From positions 1 to 50,074 of the forward strand of contig JADHXS010000003.1 in NCBI GenBank assembly GCA_016782835.1: a DNA stretch of 50,074 bases. The letters are read 5' to 3'. The translations under genes were made by a program, and so were the position numbers. The notes under the pieces were generated by a model. The model did not search any database. It had not been told where the DNA came from and saw only the letters and a program-made list of their open reading frames with translations. Positions 1-8,975 of the stretch are shown in pieces; positions within the stretch are counted from its first letter, which is position 1, and each line of letters opens with the position of its first letter. Source of the DNA: Phycisphaerae bacterium. Lineage in GTDB: Bacteria > Planctomycetota > Phycisphaerae > Sedimentisphaerales > Anaerohalosphaeraceae.

Positions 1-412
1 TGATGCCGCGACCGACCAAATGGGGAAATTGAATGTGTTGGGGGCTTTTGACAATATGTATTTTCAACAAATGCCGTCGCAGTATCCGGCCTGTGCGCTG
101 ACGGCGCGGGTGCGATTCGAGAGGGTCGAGGAGGGAAATCATGCGATACGAATCTATATTATGGACGAGGATGGCGCTTCCATCGGACCCAAACTGGACG
201 GTAATATTTCCGTGAAGATTCAGGATAATGTGGGAACCGCCATGGTGAATCTTATTCTAAACATGCGAGGGCTGGAATTCAAGCAATTCGGTAAATACCG
301 TGTTGATTTGGCCATCGACGGAAACATCCAGGCTTCGCTGCCGCTACGGGTTAGTCAGGCGCCAAACCGTCCGTCACAACATTCCATCAAACCTCCCGAA
401 CAAACTGATTGA
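1..412 (+). CDS. Conserved hypothetical protein (DUF6941-like), 5' truncated by window edge
   Basis: The frame stays open upstream of the ATG at 20 (DAATDQMGKLNVLGAFD...); this family normally begins ...ADAA..Q.GKLNVLGAFD, so the true start is probably outside the window. Confidence 0.6.
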   Translation, partial: DAATDQMGKLNVLGAFDNMYFQQMPSQYPACALTARVRFERVEEGNHAIRIYIMDEDGASIGPKLDGNISVKIQDNVGTAMVNLILNMRGLEFKQFGKYRVDLAIDGNIQASLPLRVSQAPNRPSQHSIKPPEQTD

Positions 413-516
413 TAGTGTGAATTATTTTGTTTTTTAGACCTTGATTTACGCTGAAATTAGATATTTTGAATGATTGCATTTTTGCCAAAAGAATCTTATG
501 TTTTAAATAGATACTT

Positions 517-592
517 CGGAGAAGGTTTTAAGAAAAGGGGCTGTCACAGGATACACTCGGGTATCCTCGAGCCCCTTCTCCGGAGGGGAGAA
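517..592 (+). other. Nested inverted repeats, possible structured RNA leader
   Basis: CGGAGAA(517-523)/TTCTCCG(576-582), GGGGCT(537-542)/AGCCCC(570-575), GGATAC(549-554)/GTATCC(561-566); TTCTCC(576-581) can also pair with GGAGAA(587-592). Confidence 0.4.
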
Positions 593-793
593 AACTCATC
601 TATTCCTACGTTTTATCGGGCATTCTGTGCGGCGTCTGTTTTTGTGTTCTTTTTATTTGTAAAGAGGGGGTTTTTCTGCAATTTTTTTGGTCTTCAAAAA
701 GCATTTCCGGTGTTTTGACAATGTCTGAGAATTCGGGTATTCTTCTATTATGGTTCCCAAAAATACCGGAATAGAAAAAGACAGAATAGAAAC

Positions 794-1474
794 ATGATGA
801 TTAATGAACTATTTTATTCGCTTCAGGGCGAGGGTCAATTAGCCGGGGTTCCGAGCGTTTTCATTCGCGTGGCGGGCTGTCCGTTACGGTGCCGCTGGTG
901 TGATACGAAATATGCCTGGGCTTTGGATGCGGGGGAGGTGCTGACGCCGGAGCAAATCATCGAGAAGATTAGCGACTATCCCACACAGTTTGCAGTCGTT
1001 ACCGGCGGTGAACCGATGGTTCACGAGGGGATCGACGAACTGGTCGGGCTTCTTCACAAAAATGACTATCATATAACAATCGAAACGGCCGGGATAGAGT
1101 ATATTGCCGGTTTGCCGGTTGATTTAATGAGCATCAGCCCGAAATTAAAAAACTCTTTACCAAGCAATGCTGAACAGGCCATCGAATATGAACAAAAGCG
1201 TTTTCAGCCAGAGGCATTGAAAGGGCTGATGAAATCGTATGATTATCAGTTAAAATTTGTTGTGGATACACCGAATGACATAGACGAGGTCGCTGATTGC
1301 CTCGAACAGTTGGAAGATGTCAATCCCTATAAAATTTACCTGACGCCGCAGGCAACGGAGCCGAAGGATTATCTTGAAAAATCCCGCTGGCTGGCGGACT
1401 ATTGCCTGCAATCCGGCTTTGCGTTTTCACCGCGGCTGCAGGTGATGCTCTGGCCCGGACAAAAGGGCAAATAA
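794..1474 (+). CDS. queE: 7-carboxy-7-deazaguanine synthase (radical SAM, QueE-like)
   Basis: N-terminal NELFYSLQGEGQLAGVPSVFIRVAGCPLRCRWCDTKYAW with CX3CX2C cluster motif, TGGEP motif, about 226 aa. Confidence 0.9.
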   Translation: MMINELFYSLQGEGQLAGVPSVFIRVAGCPLRCRWCDTKYAWALDAGEVLTPEQIIEKISDYPTQFAVVTGGEPMVHEGIDELVGLLHKNDYHITIETAGIEYIAGLPVDLMSISPKLKNSLPSNAEQAIEYEQKRFQPEALKGLMKSYDYQLKFVVDTPNDIDEVADCLEQLEDVNPYKIYLTPQATEPKDYLEKSRWLADYCLQSGFAFSPRLQVMLWPGQKGK

Positions 1475-1559
1475 AAACGCAACGGCGCAAACCGTGCGAA
1501 TGTGTTTGTATAGGGTGCTGCGTTCTCTTCGCATGGCTTGCGCCATAGCGTTCTTGTGC

Positions 1560-2066
1560 TTACTTCTTCAATCCCCATTTTTGCAGCAGTTCCAGTAACG
1601 TCGGGTCTTGTGCATTTCCCCCAAGCGAATGGACACCAAAGGCTCCGCCGCCGATGGCATAGTAACCAACCGCACAGCCGCCGACGGCAATGGTTCCGAT
1701 AGCTAATCCACCGGCTGCAAATCCCAGGCTGATTCCGACACCTCCCAGGGCTGCCAGCAGACCGAGACCAACGCCGCCGAATGCAATCAATCCAAAGGCT
1801 GTGCCGCCAATCGCCAGCCAGCCGATAGCAATACCTCCGATGGCAACGATGCCTTTGGCGATACGCAATTTTGCAGTTGCCGGGTCGAGTGCCGGTCCCA
1901 TGACAATATGCACCAGCGGCAGACCAAAGAGCTTGCGTTTTGAGACGTATTCGAAACAATAAAAGCCGCCCGTACCGCCACGGGATGAATACCCGCACAT
2001 CGGGCACATGACGGCTTTATCCGAGATTTCATTTCCGCATTCAGGACAGGGTATGAGCGACATCAT
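1560..2066 (-). CDS. Zinc-ribbon protein with Gly/Ala-rich decapeptide repeats
   Basis: N-terminal CPECGNEISDKAVMCPMCG zinc ribbon, followed by tandem AIGGxAxGxx repeats. Confidence 0.7.
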   Translation of the reverse strand: MMSLIPCPECGNEISDKAVMCPMCGYSSRGGTGGFYCFEYVSKRKLFGLPLVHIVMGPALDPATAKLRIAKGIVAIGGIAIGWLAIGGTAFGLIAFGGVGLGLLAALGGVGISLGFAAGGLAIGTIAVGGCAVGYYAIGGGAFGVHSLGGNAQDPTLLELLQKWGLKK

Positions 2067-2560
2067 ATTGCTCCTTTATCTGGATAGTGTGAGTTTTCTA
2101 TTGTCTTTACGGGAAAGAGATATCGTATTGCGCTAAATGCCAGTACCATTAAAAGGAGATTGAGAAATGAAACCAGCCATGCTCCGGCCATGCCAAAAGA
2201 CAGCACATGGATTCCGGTGATAATCTGAAAAAGAAAAAATACCCATTTCCATGCCTTCAACAACCCCACGATAAAAAGGATTTTCGCCAAAATCCATATG
2301 ATGGCCCATGGGTATTTTGGAATTATAAACAGGTTTTCAATTCCTTCCCATACTAATATGAAAACGATCACCCAGATTTGCCACGGCACTTGTCGAAATA
2401 AAAATTGACTTGCAGTATTATTTTGTCGAGGTGTATTGTGAGTTAAATCCGGTTGCGGATTTTTATGAATCGCCTCCAATAGCTGACGGTATTCTTCTTC
2501 GGTGATCCTGCCTTCTTCCAGCAATTGCCTTAGTTCCTGTTCAGAGTTTATATTTTCCAT
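2063..2560 (-). CDS. SHOCT-like N-terminal motif membrane protein
   Basis: SEQELRQLLEEGRITEEEYRQLLEAI short helical motif plus several hydrophobic segments; start/stop overlap with the 1560-2066 gene. Confidence 0.65.
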   Translation of the reverse strand: MENINSEQELRQLLEEGRITEEEYRQLLEAIHKNPQPDLTHNTPRQNNTASQFLFRQVPWQIWVIVFILVWEGIENLFIIPKYPWAIIWILAKILFIVGLLKAWKWVFFLFQIITGIHVLSFGMAGAWLVSFLNLLLMVLAFSAIRYLFPVKTIENSHYPDKGAI

Positions 2561-2576
2561 TTTTTATCCTTCCTAT

Positions 2577-2984
2577 TCAAGCAACGAATATTATTGATAG
2601 TACGAGTAAAATACCCGCTGTAATTGCTGCTGCTTTTCCCAAGCTATCCTTCCATGAAATGATTCCTATTACAAATGCAGCGAAGTCCATCCCCCAAAAC
2701 AGGAAGAACCAAGGTCCAATCGCTGTCCCAGCATTCGGGGGGCACAAAAAAGTATCAACCACAAAATAACCCATAACAGGAAGGACAACACCGCCCAATG
2801 TCAGAATCAAAGCGAACTTTCCGAGTTTGTGAGGTGGATTAGATATATTTTTAGTTCCGTCCTGACTGGTAGATTGCCCCTTGTTTATTTCGGTCATAGC
2901 ATGTTTGAGTTCATGGTATTCTTCTTCGGTAATTTTGCCTTCTTCGAGCAGTTGTTTCAATTCTTGTTCACTGGTTGGTTCCAT
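2577..2984 (-). CDS. SHOCT-like N-terminal motif membrane protein (paralog of neighbour)
   Basis: SEQELKQLLEEGKITEEEYHELKHAM, nearly the same motif as the adjacent gene; hydrophobic C-terminal segments. Confidence 0.65.
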   Translation of the reverse strand: MEPTSEQELKQLLEEGKITEEEYHELKHAMTEINKGQSTSQDGTKNISNPPHKLGKFALILTLGGVVLPVMGYFVVDTFLCPPNAGTAIGPWFFLFWGMDFAAFVIGIISWKDSLGKAAAITAGILLVLSIIFVA

Positions 2985-3000
2985 AATTTCTCTCCTGTGG

Positions 3001-3041
3001 CACGGCCATCTTGGCCGTGATTCACGGGCTGGAAGCCCGTG
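3001..3041. repeat. Two tandem perfect hairpins (intergenic palindromic repeat)
   Basis: CACGGCCA-TCT-TGGCCGTG (3001-3019) and CACGGGCT-GGA-AGCCCGTG (3023-3041). Confidence 0.8.
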
Positions 3042-3407
3042 CTACGTTAATTTCTCCAGTCTTTTTTTGGCTTCGGCGACGGTAATCTCGCCGGAGCGGA
3101 GTTTTTCGAGAATGGCCTTTTTCTGTTGCTCCGAATGTATGAGGGATTTGGTGTTGGCGATGAGTTTGTCCAGCCGGGTGCGGATGGCGGCATAACCTAG
3201 GTTGGTATTCTCCTCAAGGGCCTTGATGCTGAATCCCGATAGCAGGTATTCCAGCAAAAACTGCTGGTCATCGTTGTTGAGCCGCCCGAAAATCGAATCA
3301 TTGAAGGGGCCTTCCACCTTGACCCCGCAAGCGGTACAACTCATCGCGGCAATCTGCATTTTCAGCCCGCAACAGGGGCATCGATTGGATAGGTTTTTTC
3401 GTTCCAT
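3042..3407 (-). CDS. DUF2089-like zinc-ribbon/HTH protein
   Basis: CPCCGLKMQIAAMSCTACG ribbon, then FNDSIFGRLNNDDQQFLLEYLLSGFSIKALEENTNLGYAAIRTRLDKLI, and a C-terminal ILEKLRSGEITVAEAKKRLEKL SHOCT-like helix. Confidence 0.75.
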   Translation of the reverse strand: MERKNLSNRCPCCGLKMQIAAMSCTACGVKVEGPFNDSIFGRLNNDDQQFLLEYLLSGFSIKALEENTNLGYAAIRTRLDKLIANTKSLIHSEQQKKAILEKLRSGEITVAEAKKRLEKLT

Positions 3408-3541
3408 AACAATAATTATTGACTAAGCACTGTCTTTTGTCAAATAAAATTCGGAAAAATAGCAAAAAATCCTAAAAATATTTAGAAGCAAGAAAAGGCT
3501 TGCTAAATCGCACATTTTCGGTAAAATCGCCTTCTCTTGAT

Positions 3542-3627
3542 GCCCGGGTGGCGGAATTGGCAGACGCGTTAGGTTGAGGGCCTAATGAGGCTTATACCTC
3601 GTGCTGGTTCGACTCCAGTCCCGGGCA
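3542..3627 (+). tRNA. tRNA-Leu (anticodon GAG)
   Basis: Acceptor GCCCGGG/CCCGGGC, anticodon loop TTGAGGG in stem TTAGG/CCTAA, long variable arm, T-loop GGTTCGACTCC; CCA not encoded. Confidence 0.95.
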
Positions 3628-3685
3628 TTTTTTTCTCAATATCCGTCCATCCGTCCATTTTCCAAGTCTCATTGCGTAATTAAAC

Positions 3686-3717
3686 TTGACAAGTTTTTGC
3701 TTATTCATTTATATAAT
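3686..3717 (+). promoter_or_regulatory. Possible sigma-70-type promoter for ferritin-like gene
   Basis: TTGACA at 3686-3691; TATATA/TATAAT at 3710-3717 (spacing 18-20, slightly long). Confidence 0.35.
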
Positions 3718-3764
3718 ATCAGGATATAATTATCGAATATTAAAACCTGAAAAGGAGAAAACCC

Positions 3765-4304
3765 ATGAGTCCCAATAAAGAGCAGGGCAAAAAAGCGGTG
3801 ATTGACGTACTGAACAAGGCACGTGCGATGGAACTCCAGGCGATTGGTCAGTATATGAATCAGCATTACAATCTGGACGATATGGATTATGGTGAACTGG
3901 CCGCGAAGGTTAAGCTGATTGCCATCGATGAGATGCAGCACGCTGAAATGTTTGCCGAACGGATTAAAGAATTAGGCGGCGAACCGACGGCGGATTTGGC
4001 GGATAAGGTTAAAAAAGGACAGAAAGTAGAAGCCCTCTTTCCGTTCGATGCCAAACTTGAAGATGACACGGTTGCGATCTACAATGGATTTTTGAAAACA
4101 TGCGGGGAAAATGGCGATAATATATCCGTCAAAATTTTTGAAGATATTATTGCTCAGGAGCAGGTCCATTTCAATTATTTTGACAATGTTCGCGGCCATA
4201 TCGAAAATCTGGGTCAGGCCTATCTGGCCCGCATTGCCGGAACTCCTTCAGCGACGGGCCTGGCTACGCAGGGTTTTGTGGCGCGCGAACAGGCGGTCGG
4301 ATAA
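3765..4304 (+). CDS. Bacterioferritin-like ferritin-family protein
   Basis: ELQAIGQYMNQHY, IDEMQHAEMFAERIKELGG and EDIIAQEQVHFNYF match Bfr-type diiron ligands; Met of DEMxH present. Confidence 0.8.
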   Translation: MSPNKEQGKKAVIDVLNKARAMELQAIGQYMNQHYNLDDMDYGELAAKVKLIAIDEMQHAEMFAERIKELGGEPTADLADKVKKGQKVEALFPFDAKLEDDTVAIYNGFLKTCGENGDNISVKIFEDIIAQEQVHFNYFDNVRGHIENLGQAYLARIAGTPSATGLATQGFVAREQAVG

Positions 4305-4389
4305 ATCTTCAACAAAATGGTATGAATCTGAGTGAGATTGAAAGAGTCCTAAATATATTTTTAGAACTTTTTTTGTTGGTAAAAACCTG

Positions 4390-5382
4390 TCAGGATAGTG
4401 CCTGGATTGACGTAATTCCCACAGTTGCCACGATATCACGTGCGACGCATCCGCGGGACAGGTCATTAATCGGTTTAGCCAGCCCCTGCAGGATTGGCCC
4501 ATAAGCCTCAGCACCCGCCAGACGTTGTGTGGATTTGTAACAGATGTTTCCTGCACCCAGGTCCGGGAAGATGAACGTATTGGCCCGGCCTTTCAAAGGA
4601 CTGTCGGGAGCTTTAGTTGCGGCGGTGGCCGGTATATAGGCCGCATCGAATTGCAGTTCTCCGTCAATAAGAACCGTGTCACCGAAAATTGCCGTGATAC
4701 GTTCTTTCGCACGTTCAGCGGCAAGCGCGATTTTAACGGCGTGTTCGCCTTTGGCCGAGCCTTTGGTTGAATAACTCAGCATGGCGATGCGCGGCTCAAA
4801 GCCAAACTGCAGGCCTGTTTTGGCCGTGGAGATGGCGATGTCGCACAGTTGCGCTTCCGTTGGGGCTTCGACGAGGCCGCAATCTGCGAACAGCAGTGTT
4901 TCTCTCGGGAAACTCATGAAAAACATACTGGAAATTGTTTTAATCCCTTCCGCCGGTTTGATAATCTGAAGAGCCGGTCGAATGGTGTCTGCCGATGAAT
5001 GGCGAGCACCTGACACTAAGCCGTCGGCGTATCCCAGTTTGACCAGCATGGTTCCGAAATAGCTTTCGTCCTGTACGATACCGTCTGCCTGCTGGAGCGT
5101 GATGCCTTTGTGTTTTCGCATTTCATAAAAGGCGTTGGCAAATTCATCACGTCTGGCATCCGTGGCGGGATTTAATATCTGAAGACCGGAAGGGTCAGCT
5201 CCTTTTTCTTTGAGCCGGGCGATGATGCGGTCGATGTCGCCGAGAATAATGATTTTGGCGAAGCCCAATTTAAGAACGTTGACTGCCGCATCAATTGTTC
5301 GTTCGTCGGAGCCTTCGGGCAGAACGATGGTTTTTATATTTTCAGACGCTTTTTTGATAATCTTATCAAAGAAAACAGACAT
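4390..5382 (-). CDS. pta: Phosphate acetyltransferase
   Basis: IVLPEGSDERTIDAA N-terminus, SGARHSSADTIRPALQIIKP, GAGNICYKSTQRLAGAEAYGPILQGLAKPINDLSRG. Confidence 0.93.
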   Translation of the reverse strand: MSVFFDKIIKKASENIKTIVLPEGSDERTIDAAVNVLKLGFAKIIILGDIDRIIARLKEKGADPSGLQILNPATDARRDEFANAFYEMRKHKGITLQQADGIVQDESYFGTMLVKLGYADGLVSGARHSSADTIRPALQIIKPAEGIKTISSMFFMSFPRETLLFADCGLVEAPTEAQLCDIAISTAKTGLQFGFEPRIAMLSYSTKGSAKGEHAVKIALAAERAKERITAIFGDTVLIDGELQFDAAYIPATAATKAPDSPLKGRANTFIFPDLGAGNICYKSTQRLAGAEAYGPILQGLAKPINDLSRGCVARDIVATVGITSIQALS

Positions 5383-5443
5383 AAAAACATACCTTTATTT
5401 ATTTCATCCAAGAGCATTGATCATTGCGTGTTGCACGGAAAAA

Positions 5444-5517
<74 letters not shown>

Positions 5518-5720
5518 TTTTTTCAATATCCAAGCGTGCGTCCCGGGGTTTGCCCCCAAAAGAAGAAAGCATCATAGCCAATTACGTTTGGATTTCAAGT
5601 AGTTCCTGTTAAAACCCTTAGTTTTTTTGCGGAATCCACGAAAAAAGACATACCAAAACTTGATTCTATCCTTGTAGATGTCATGCTGGGCTTGCTCCGG
5701 CATTCAGTGGGGTATGCTCT

Positions 5721-5750
5721 GGATCCCGGCTCAGGAGCCGGGATGACAAA
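5721..5750. repeat. Intergenic palindromic repeat
   Basis: GGATCCCGGCTC-AG-GAGCCGGGATGACAAA; 10-bp perfect arms 5723-5732/5735-5744. Confidence 0.7.
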
Positions 5751-5970
5751 TTTGTAGCCGCAAAAGAACATAATGCATTCTTTTAATACCCGCGTATCAG
5801 GTATCCCAATTTATCAAGTCCTTCGCCTTCCAATACCTGCGGATTGAATTTCATGTTCAACAGGTGGAATTATTCTATTTCAACAGATTCTTCACCTTCG
5901 GCTCAGAATGACAATACCGCGTGGGGCATTCGTCTTTGCTAAAGCTATTCTGGAAAAGCGGTTCGACCTA

Positions 5971-6381
5971 TTATTTTTTGTAGGCTTCTTTGGGATCGTA
6001 GACCTTTTCGGCGATGAACTCTAATTCGCCAGCGTCTTTTTTGACAGCTCGGTAGAAGCAAGACTGGTAGCCGACGTGGCACTGGCCCTGGTCGACGGTG
6101 ACCTTGAGAATGAGGCAATCCTGGTCGCAGTCGACGAGGATTTGTTTGACTTTCTGGACATGGCCGGACTCTTCGCCTTTTTTCCACAGCTTTTGGCGGC
6201 TCCGGCTGAAAAAGACCGCGTTGCCCGTTTCGAGCGTCAGTTTCAACGCTTCGTCATTCATATAAGCGACCATCAGCACCTGGCCCGTTTCGACATCCTG
6301 TGAGATGGCGGTAATCAGTCCGTTTGCGTCAAACTTCGGCATGAAGCCGAGGCCTTCTTCGATTTGTTTGTTTGCTGCCAC
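5971..6381 (-). CDS. hisI: Phosphoribosyl-AMP cyclohydrolase
   Basis: VLMVAYMNDEALKLTLETGNAVFFSRSRQKLWKKGEESGHVQKV...DCDQDCLILKV.QGQCHVGYQSCFYR. Confidence 0.95.
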   Translation of the reverse strand: MAANKQIEEGLGFMPKFDANGLITAISQDVETGQVLMVAYMNDEALKLTLETGNAVFFSRSRQKLWKKGEESGHVQKVKQILVDCDQDCLILKVTVDQGQCHVGYQSCFYRAVKKDAGELEFIAEKVYDPKEAYKK

Positions 6382-6527
6382 GATATAAACTCCATATCAA
6401 AAATTAAAAATCAAATAGCAAAAAACAGGATTTGGCTGTTGGTCGAGACTAAATATTAAATCCTGTTGCAGAGGCTCCTTTTACACGGTATCTTATAGAA
6501 AAACAAGTATTTTTCAGGAAACTCTCT

Positions 6528-7553
6528 TTGACGGACGGCAGGAATACAACAAAAAAGTCTTATGCATCACTGATCATTCGGTTGGCGATTGCGGGCGTTG
6601 CCTGCTGGATTATTTATCAGAAAATCGACCCGGGCGAATTGGCTGGTGCGTTCGAGCGATTGCGCCTGTCCACATTACTCCTTGCCGTGCTGGTGTTTAA
6701 TGCGGGGGTGTGCCTGATCGGAACGCGATGGTGGGTGTTTATGCGGGCCCAGGATATTCGTGTGCCGTTGTTTCTGGCCATCAAGCTGATATTTCTGGGA
6801 CAATTTTTTACGAATTTCATGCCGAGTGCCGTCGGCGGCGACGTGGTTCGGGCGTGGTATGTATCCCGGCATACGCATAAACGGCTTCAGGCGGCATTAG
6901 GTGTGGCTGTGGACCGGTTGATGGGGTTGGCCGCAACGTTTATCTTAGCAATCACAAGTTATTTGTTATTTATGCGTGGGCAGGGGATATTTCAGGTCAG
7001 CCGGAAGGGGCCGAGCCGAATCAGTGCTTTTTTTGACAGACATCCCGTTTCAGTGTATCAGGTCTTGCTAATTGTCATCATTTTTGTCGGAATTTTGTTT
7101 TTCTTTGCCGGTTTTTTTAATTTAAAGCAATTTTTCAAGCGGATTTATGGTCATTTTATCCATCTTTTTGGCCAATTAAAAGAAGTATTATTCGTTTACT
7201 ACCATCATCCGCTGGTCTTGATTTTTGGACTTTTGGTAACCATTTTACTACAAAGTGCGGTTATCTTGTCACTATGGCTTGTAGGAAGGGATTTGGGGAT
7301 GAGTGCCGAAATTCGGTTCTATTTTGTCTTTTTCCCGATGGTCTGGGTGATCGGGTCGATTCCCGTCAGCATTGCGGGGATTGGAATTCTCGAAGGGGGG
7401 ATTATTTTGCTGTTTGTGCAGTTTACCGGAGCCGCCCCGGAAGCAGGAATTGCGCTGGCTCTTTGTCAGCGTCTGACGTGGGTGATTGCTTCGGTTCCGG
7501 GGATGGCGGTCCACCTGAGCGGATCCCATCGCCATAAAGAGCAATCCGGTTAG
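6528..7553 (+). CDS. Lysylphosphatidylglycerol synthase TM-region/UPF0104 family flippase-like membrane protein
   Basis: Multi-TM; FMPSAVGGDVVRAWYVSRHTH and VWVIGSIPVSIAGIGILEGGIILLF family motifs. Confidence 0.8.
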   Translation: MTDGRNTTKKSYASLIIRLAIAGVACWIIYQKIDPGELAGAFERLRLSTLLLAVLVFNAGVCLIGTRWWVFMRAQDIRVPLFLAIKLIFLGQFFTNFMPSAVGGDVVRAWYVSRHTHKRLQAALGVAVDRLMGLAATFILAITSYLLFMRGQGIFQVSRKGPSRISAFFDRHPVSVYQVLLIVIIFVGILFFFAGFFNLKQFFKRIYGHFIHLFGQLKEVLFVYYHHPLVLIFGLLVTILLQSAVILSLWLVGRDLGMSAEIRFYFVFFPMVWVIGSIPVSIAGIGILEGGIILLFVQFTGAAPEAGIALALCQRLTWVIASVPGMAVHLSGSHRHKEQSG

Positions 7554-7693
7554 ATTTTTATTGACGAATTTACCTATTCCGTCCATAATACCGGTTGTAT
7601 GATAGGGTTGGGGCTAAAACAGATGAAATTTTATCACAAATTGTGATATTTACGATATTTATTGGCACGATGCCAGGGACAGTGTACGCAGCG

Positions 7694-8518
7694 ATGCAAG
7701 CGGTTAAAAATTTCAGGACATACTTTTTTCGGGGGTTGGCGGCCTTACTGCCTACGATCCTGACGATATGGATATTTTGGCAGTGCTATGTTTTTATTCA
7801 GGAAAAGGTGAGTATCCATATTAACCGCGGCGTTGTTTACGGAACTGTTGTGCTGATTGATTGGTATCCACCGATTACCGATGAAGACAAACAAGCCTAT
7901 GCGATAGCGCAGAACCCACAGTTATTGGGTGATAACGAAAAAATTGCTCAGCGGATTCAGGATAAAGATATTATTTATGGAACTCGGATTGCTGTGGCCG
8001 AACAGTTCTGGGTCTACGGCCGCGGCCAGGTAACAGGATTTGTCGTTGCGATTATCGGTGTTTGTGCCATCGGTGCGTTTTTGGCCAGTGTGATGGGGCG
8101 TACGCTTTGGCACGTGATCGAGAAGACGCTAATGAACCTACCGCTGATCAAACAAGTATATCCCTATATTAAACAGGTAACAGATTTTCTGCTGGCGAAG
8201 AAAAACCTGAGGTTCAATAAAGTCGTTGCTTTTGAGTATCCGAGAAAGGGGACCTGGTCGATTGGCCTGGTGACGGGCGATGGACTTAGGAAAGTTGTCA
8301 GTTCTGTGAAACGGGAGTTATTGACGGTGTTTGTCCCGACGTCTCCGACACCATTTACGGGATACGTCATTATGGTGCCGAAAGATGAGGCGATCGAACT
8401 GGAGATGTCAATCGAAGAGGCACTGCGATTCGTGATCAGCGGCGGAGTGATTACTCCCGCTGAGCATTTGGCGTTTGAGGCGTCGAGAAAATCTCCGGAT
8501 AACGTGATGGAACAATGA
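7694..8518 (+). CDS. DUF502 family membrane protein
   Basis: MQAVKNFRTYFFRGLAALLPTILTIWIFWQCY start chosen over ORF-track start 7595; VFVPTSPTPFTGYVIMVPKDEAIELEMSIEEALRFVISGGVI signature. Confidence 0.85.
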   Translation: MQAVKNFRTYFFRGLAALLPTILTIWIFWQCYVFIQEKVSIHINRGVVYGTVVLIDWYPPITDEDKQAYAIAQNPQLLGDNEKIAQRIQDKDIIYGTRIAVAEQFWVYGRGQVTGFVVAIIGVCAIGAFLASVMGRTLWHVIEKTLMNLPLIKQVYPYIKQVTDFLLAKKNLRFNKVVAFEYPRKGTWSIGLVTGDGLRKVVSSVKRELLTVFVPTSPTPFTGYVIMVPKDEAIELEMSIEEALRFVISGGVITPAEHLAFEASRKSPDNVMEQ

Positions 8519-8553
8519 AAAGAATGTTATTTTAGAGAAATCAGGAGGTACAG

Positions 8554-8916
8554 ATGCTTTTTACCATTACCGGTAAACACATCGAAATTACCGATGCGAT
8601 GCGAATGCATGCACAGGAAAAGATTGAAAAGCTGCCGCGTTATTTTAACAGTATCAGCCAGATCGAAGTGATCGTGGAAGGCAACGAGGGCAGCAAGCAA
8701 AGCGTGGAAATAATCGTTCATGCTGAACATAGCGACTTGCTGATCGCCAAAGAAGTCGGCGATGATATGTACGCATGCATTGACCTTGCAATTCATAAAC
8801 TTGAACGTCAATTGCGAAAAGCAAAAGAAAAACAACGCAGCCATAAACGTACGGTTGATGTTGAGCCGTTACAATCCGGACCTGTTTTAGAATCGGAAGA
8901 AGATAATGCGGTCTGA
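8554..8916 (+). CDS. hpf: Ribosome hibernation-promoting factor (HPF/RaiA family)
   Basis: ITGKHIEITDAMRMHAQEKIEKLPRYF...DDMYACIDLAIHKLERQLRKAKEKQRSHK; RBS AGGAGG upstream. Confidence 0.9.
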   Translation: MLFTITGKHIEITDAMRMHAQEKIEKLPRYFNSISQIEVIVEGNEGSKQSVEIIVHAEHSDLLIAKEVGDDMYACIDLAIHKLERQLRKAKEKQRSHKRTVDVEPLQSGPVLESEEDNAV

Positions 8917-8975
8917 AACGGTTCTGGAAAGCGGCTTGCAGGATAGAAAATAAATGCTGTGTCTAAGGAGATTTT

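Noticed and set aside
470-718. 82-aa ORF between the first CDS and queE
   Set aside because: Phe-rich low-complexity product with no recognisable domain; overlaps the nested inverted repeats.
1399-2007. 202-aa minus-strand ORF
   Set aside because: Arg/Cys-rich alternative frame overlapping the zinc-ribbon gene and queE; no domain.
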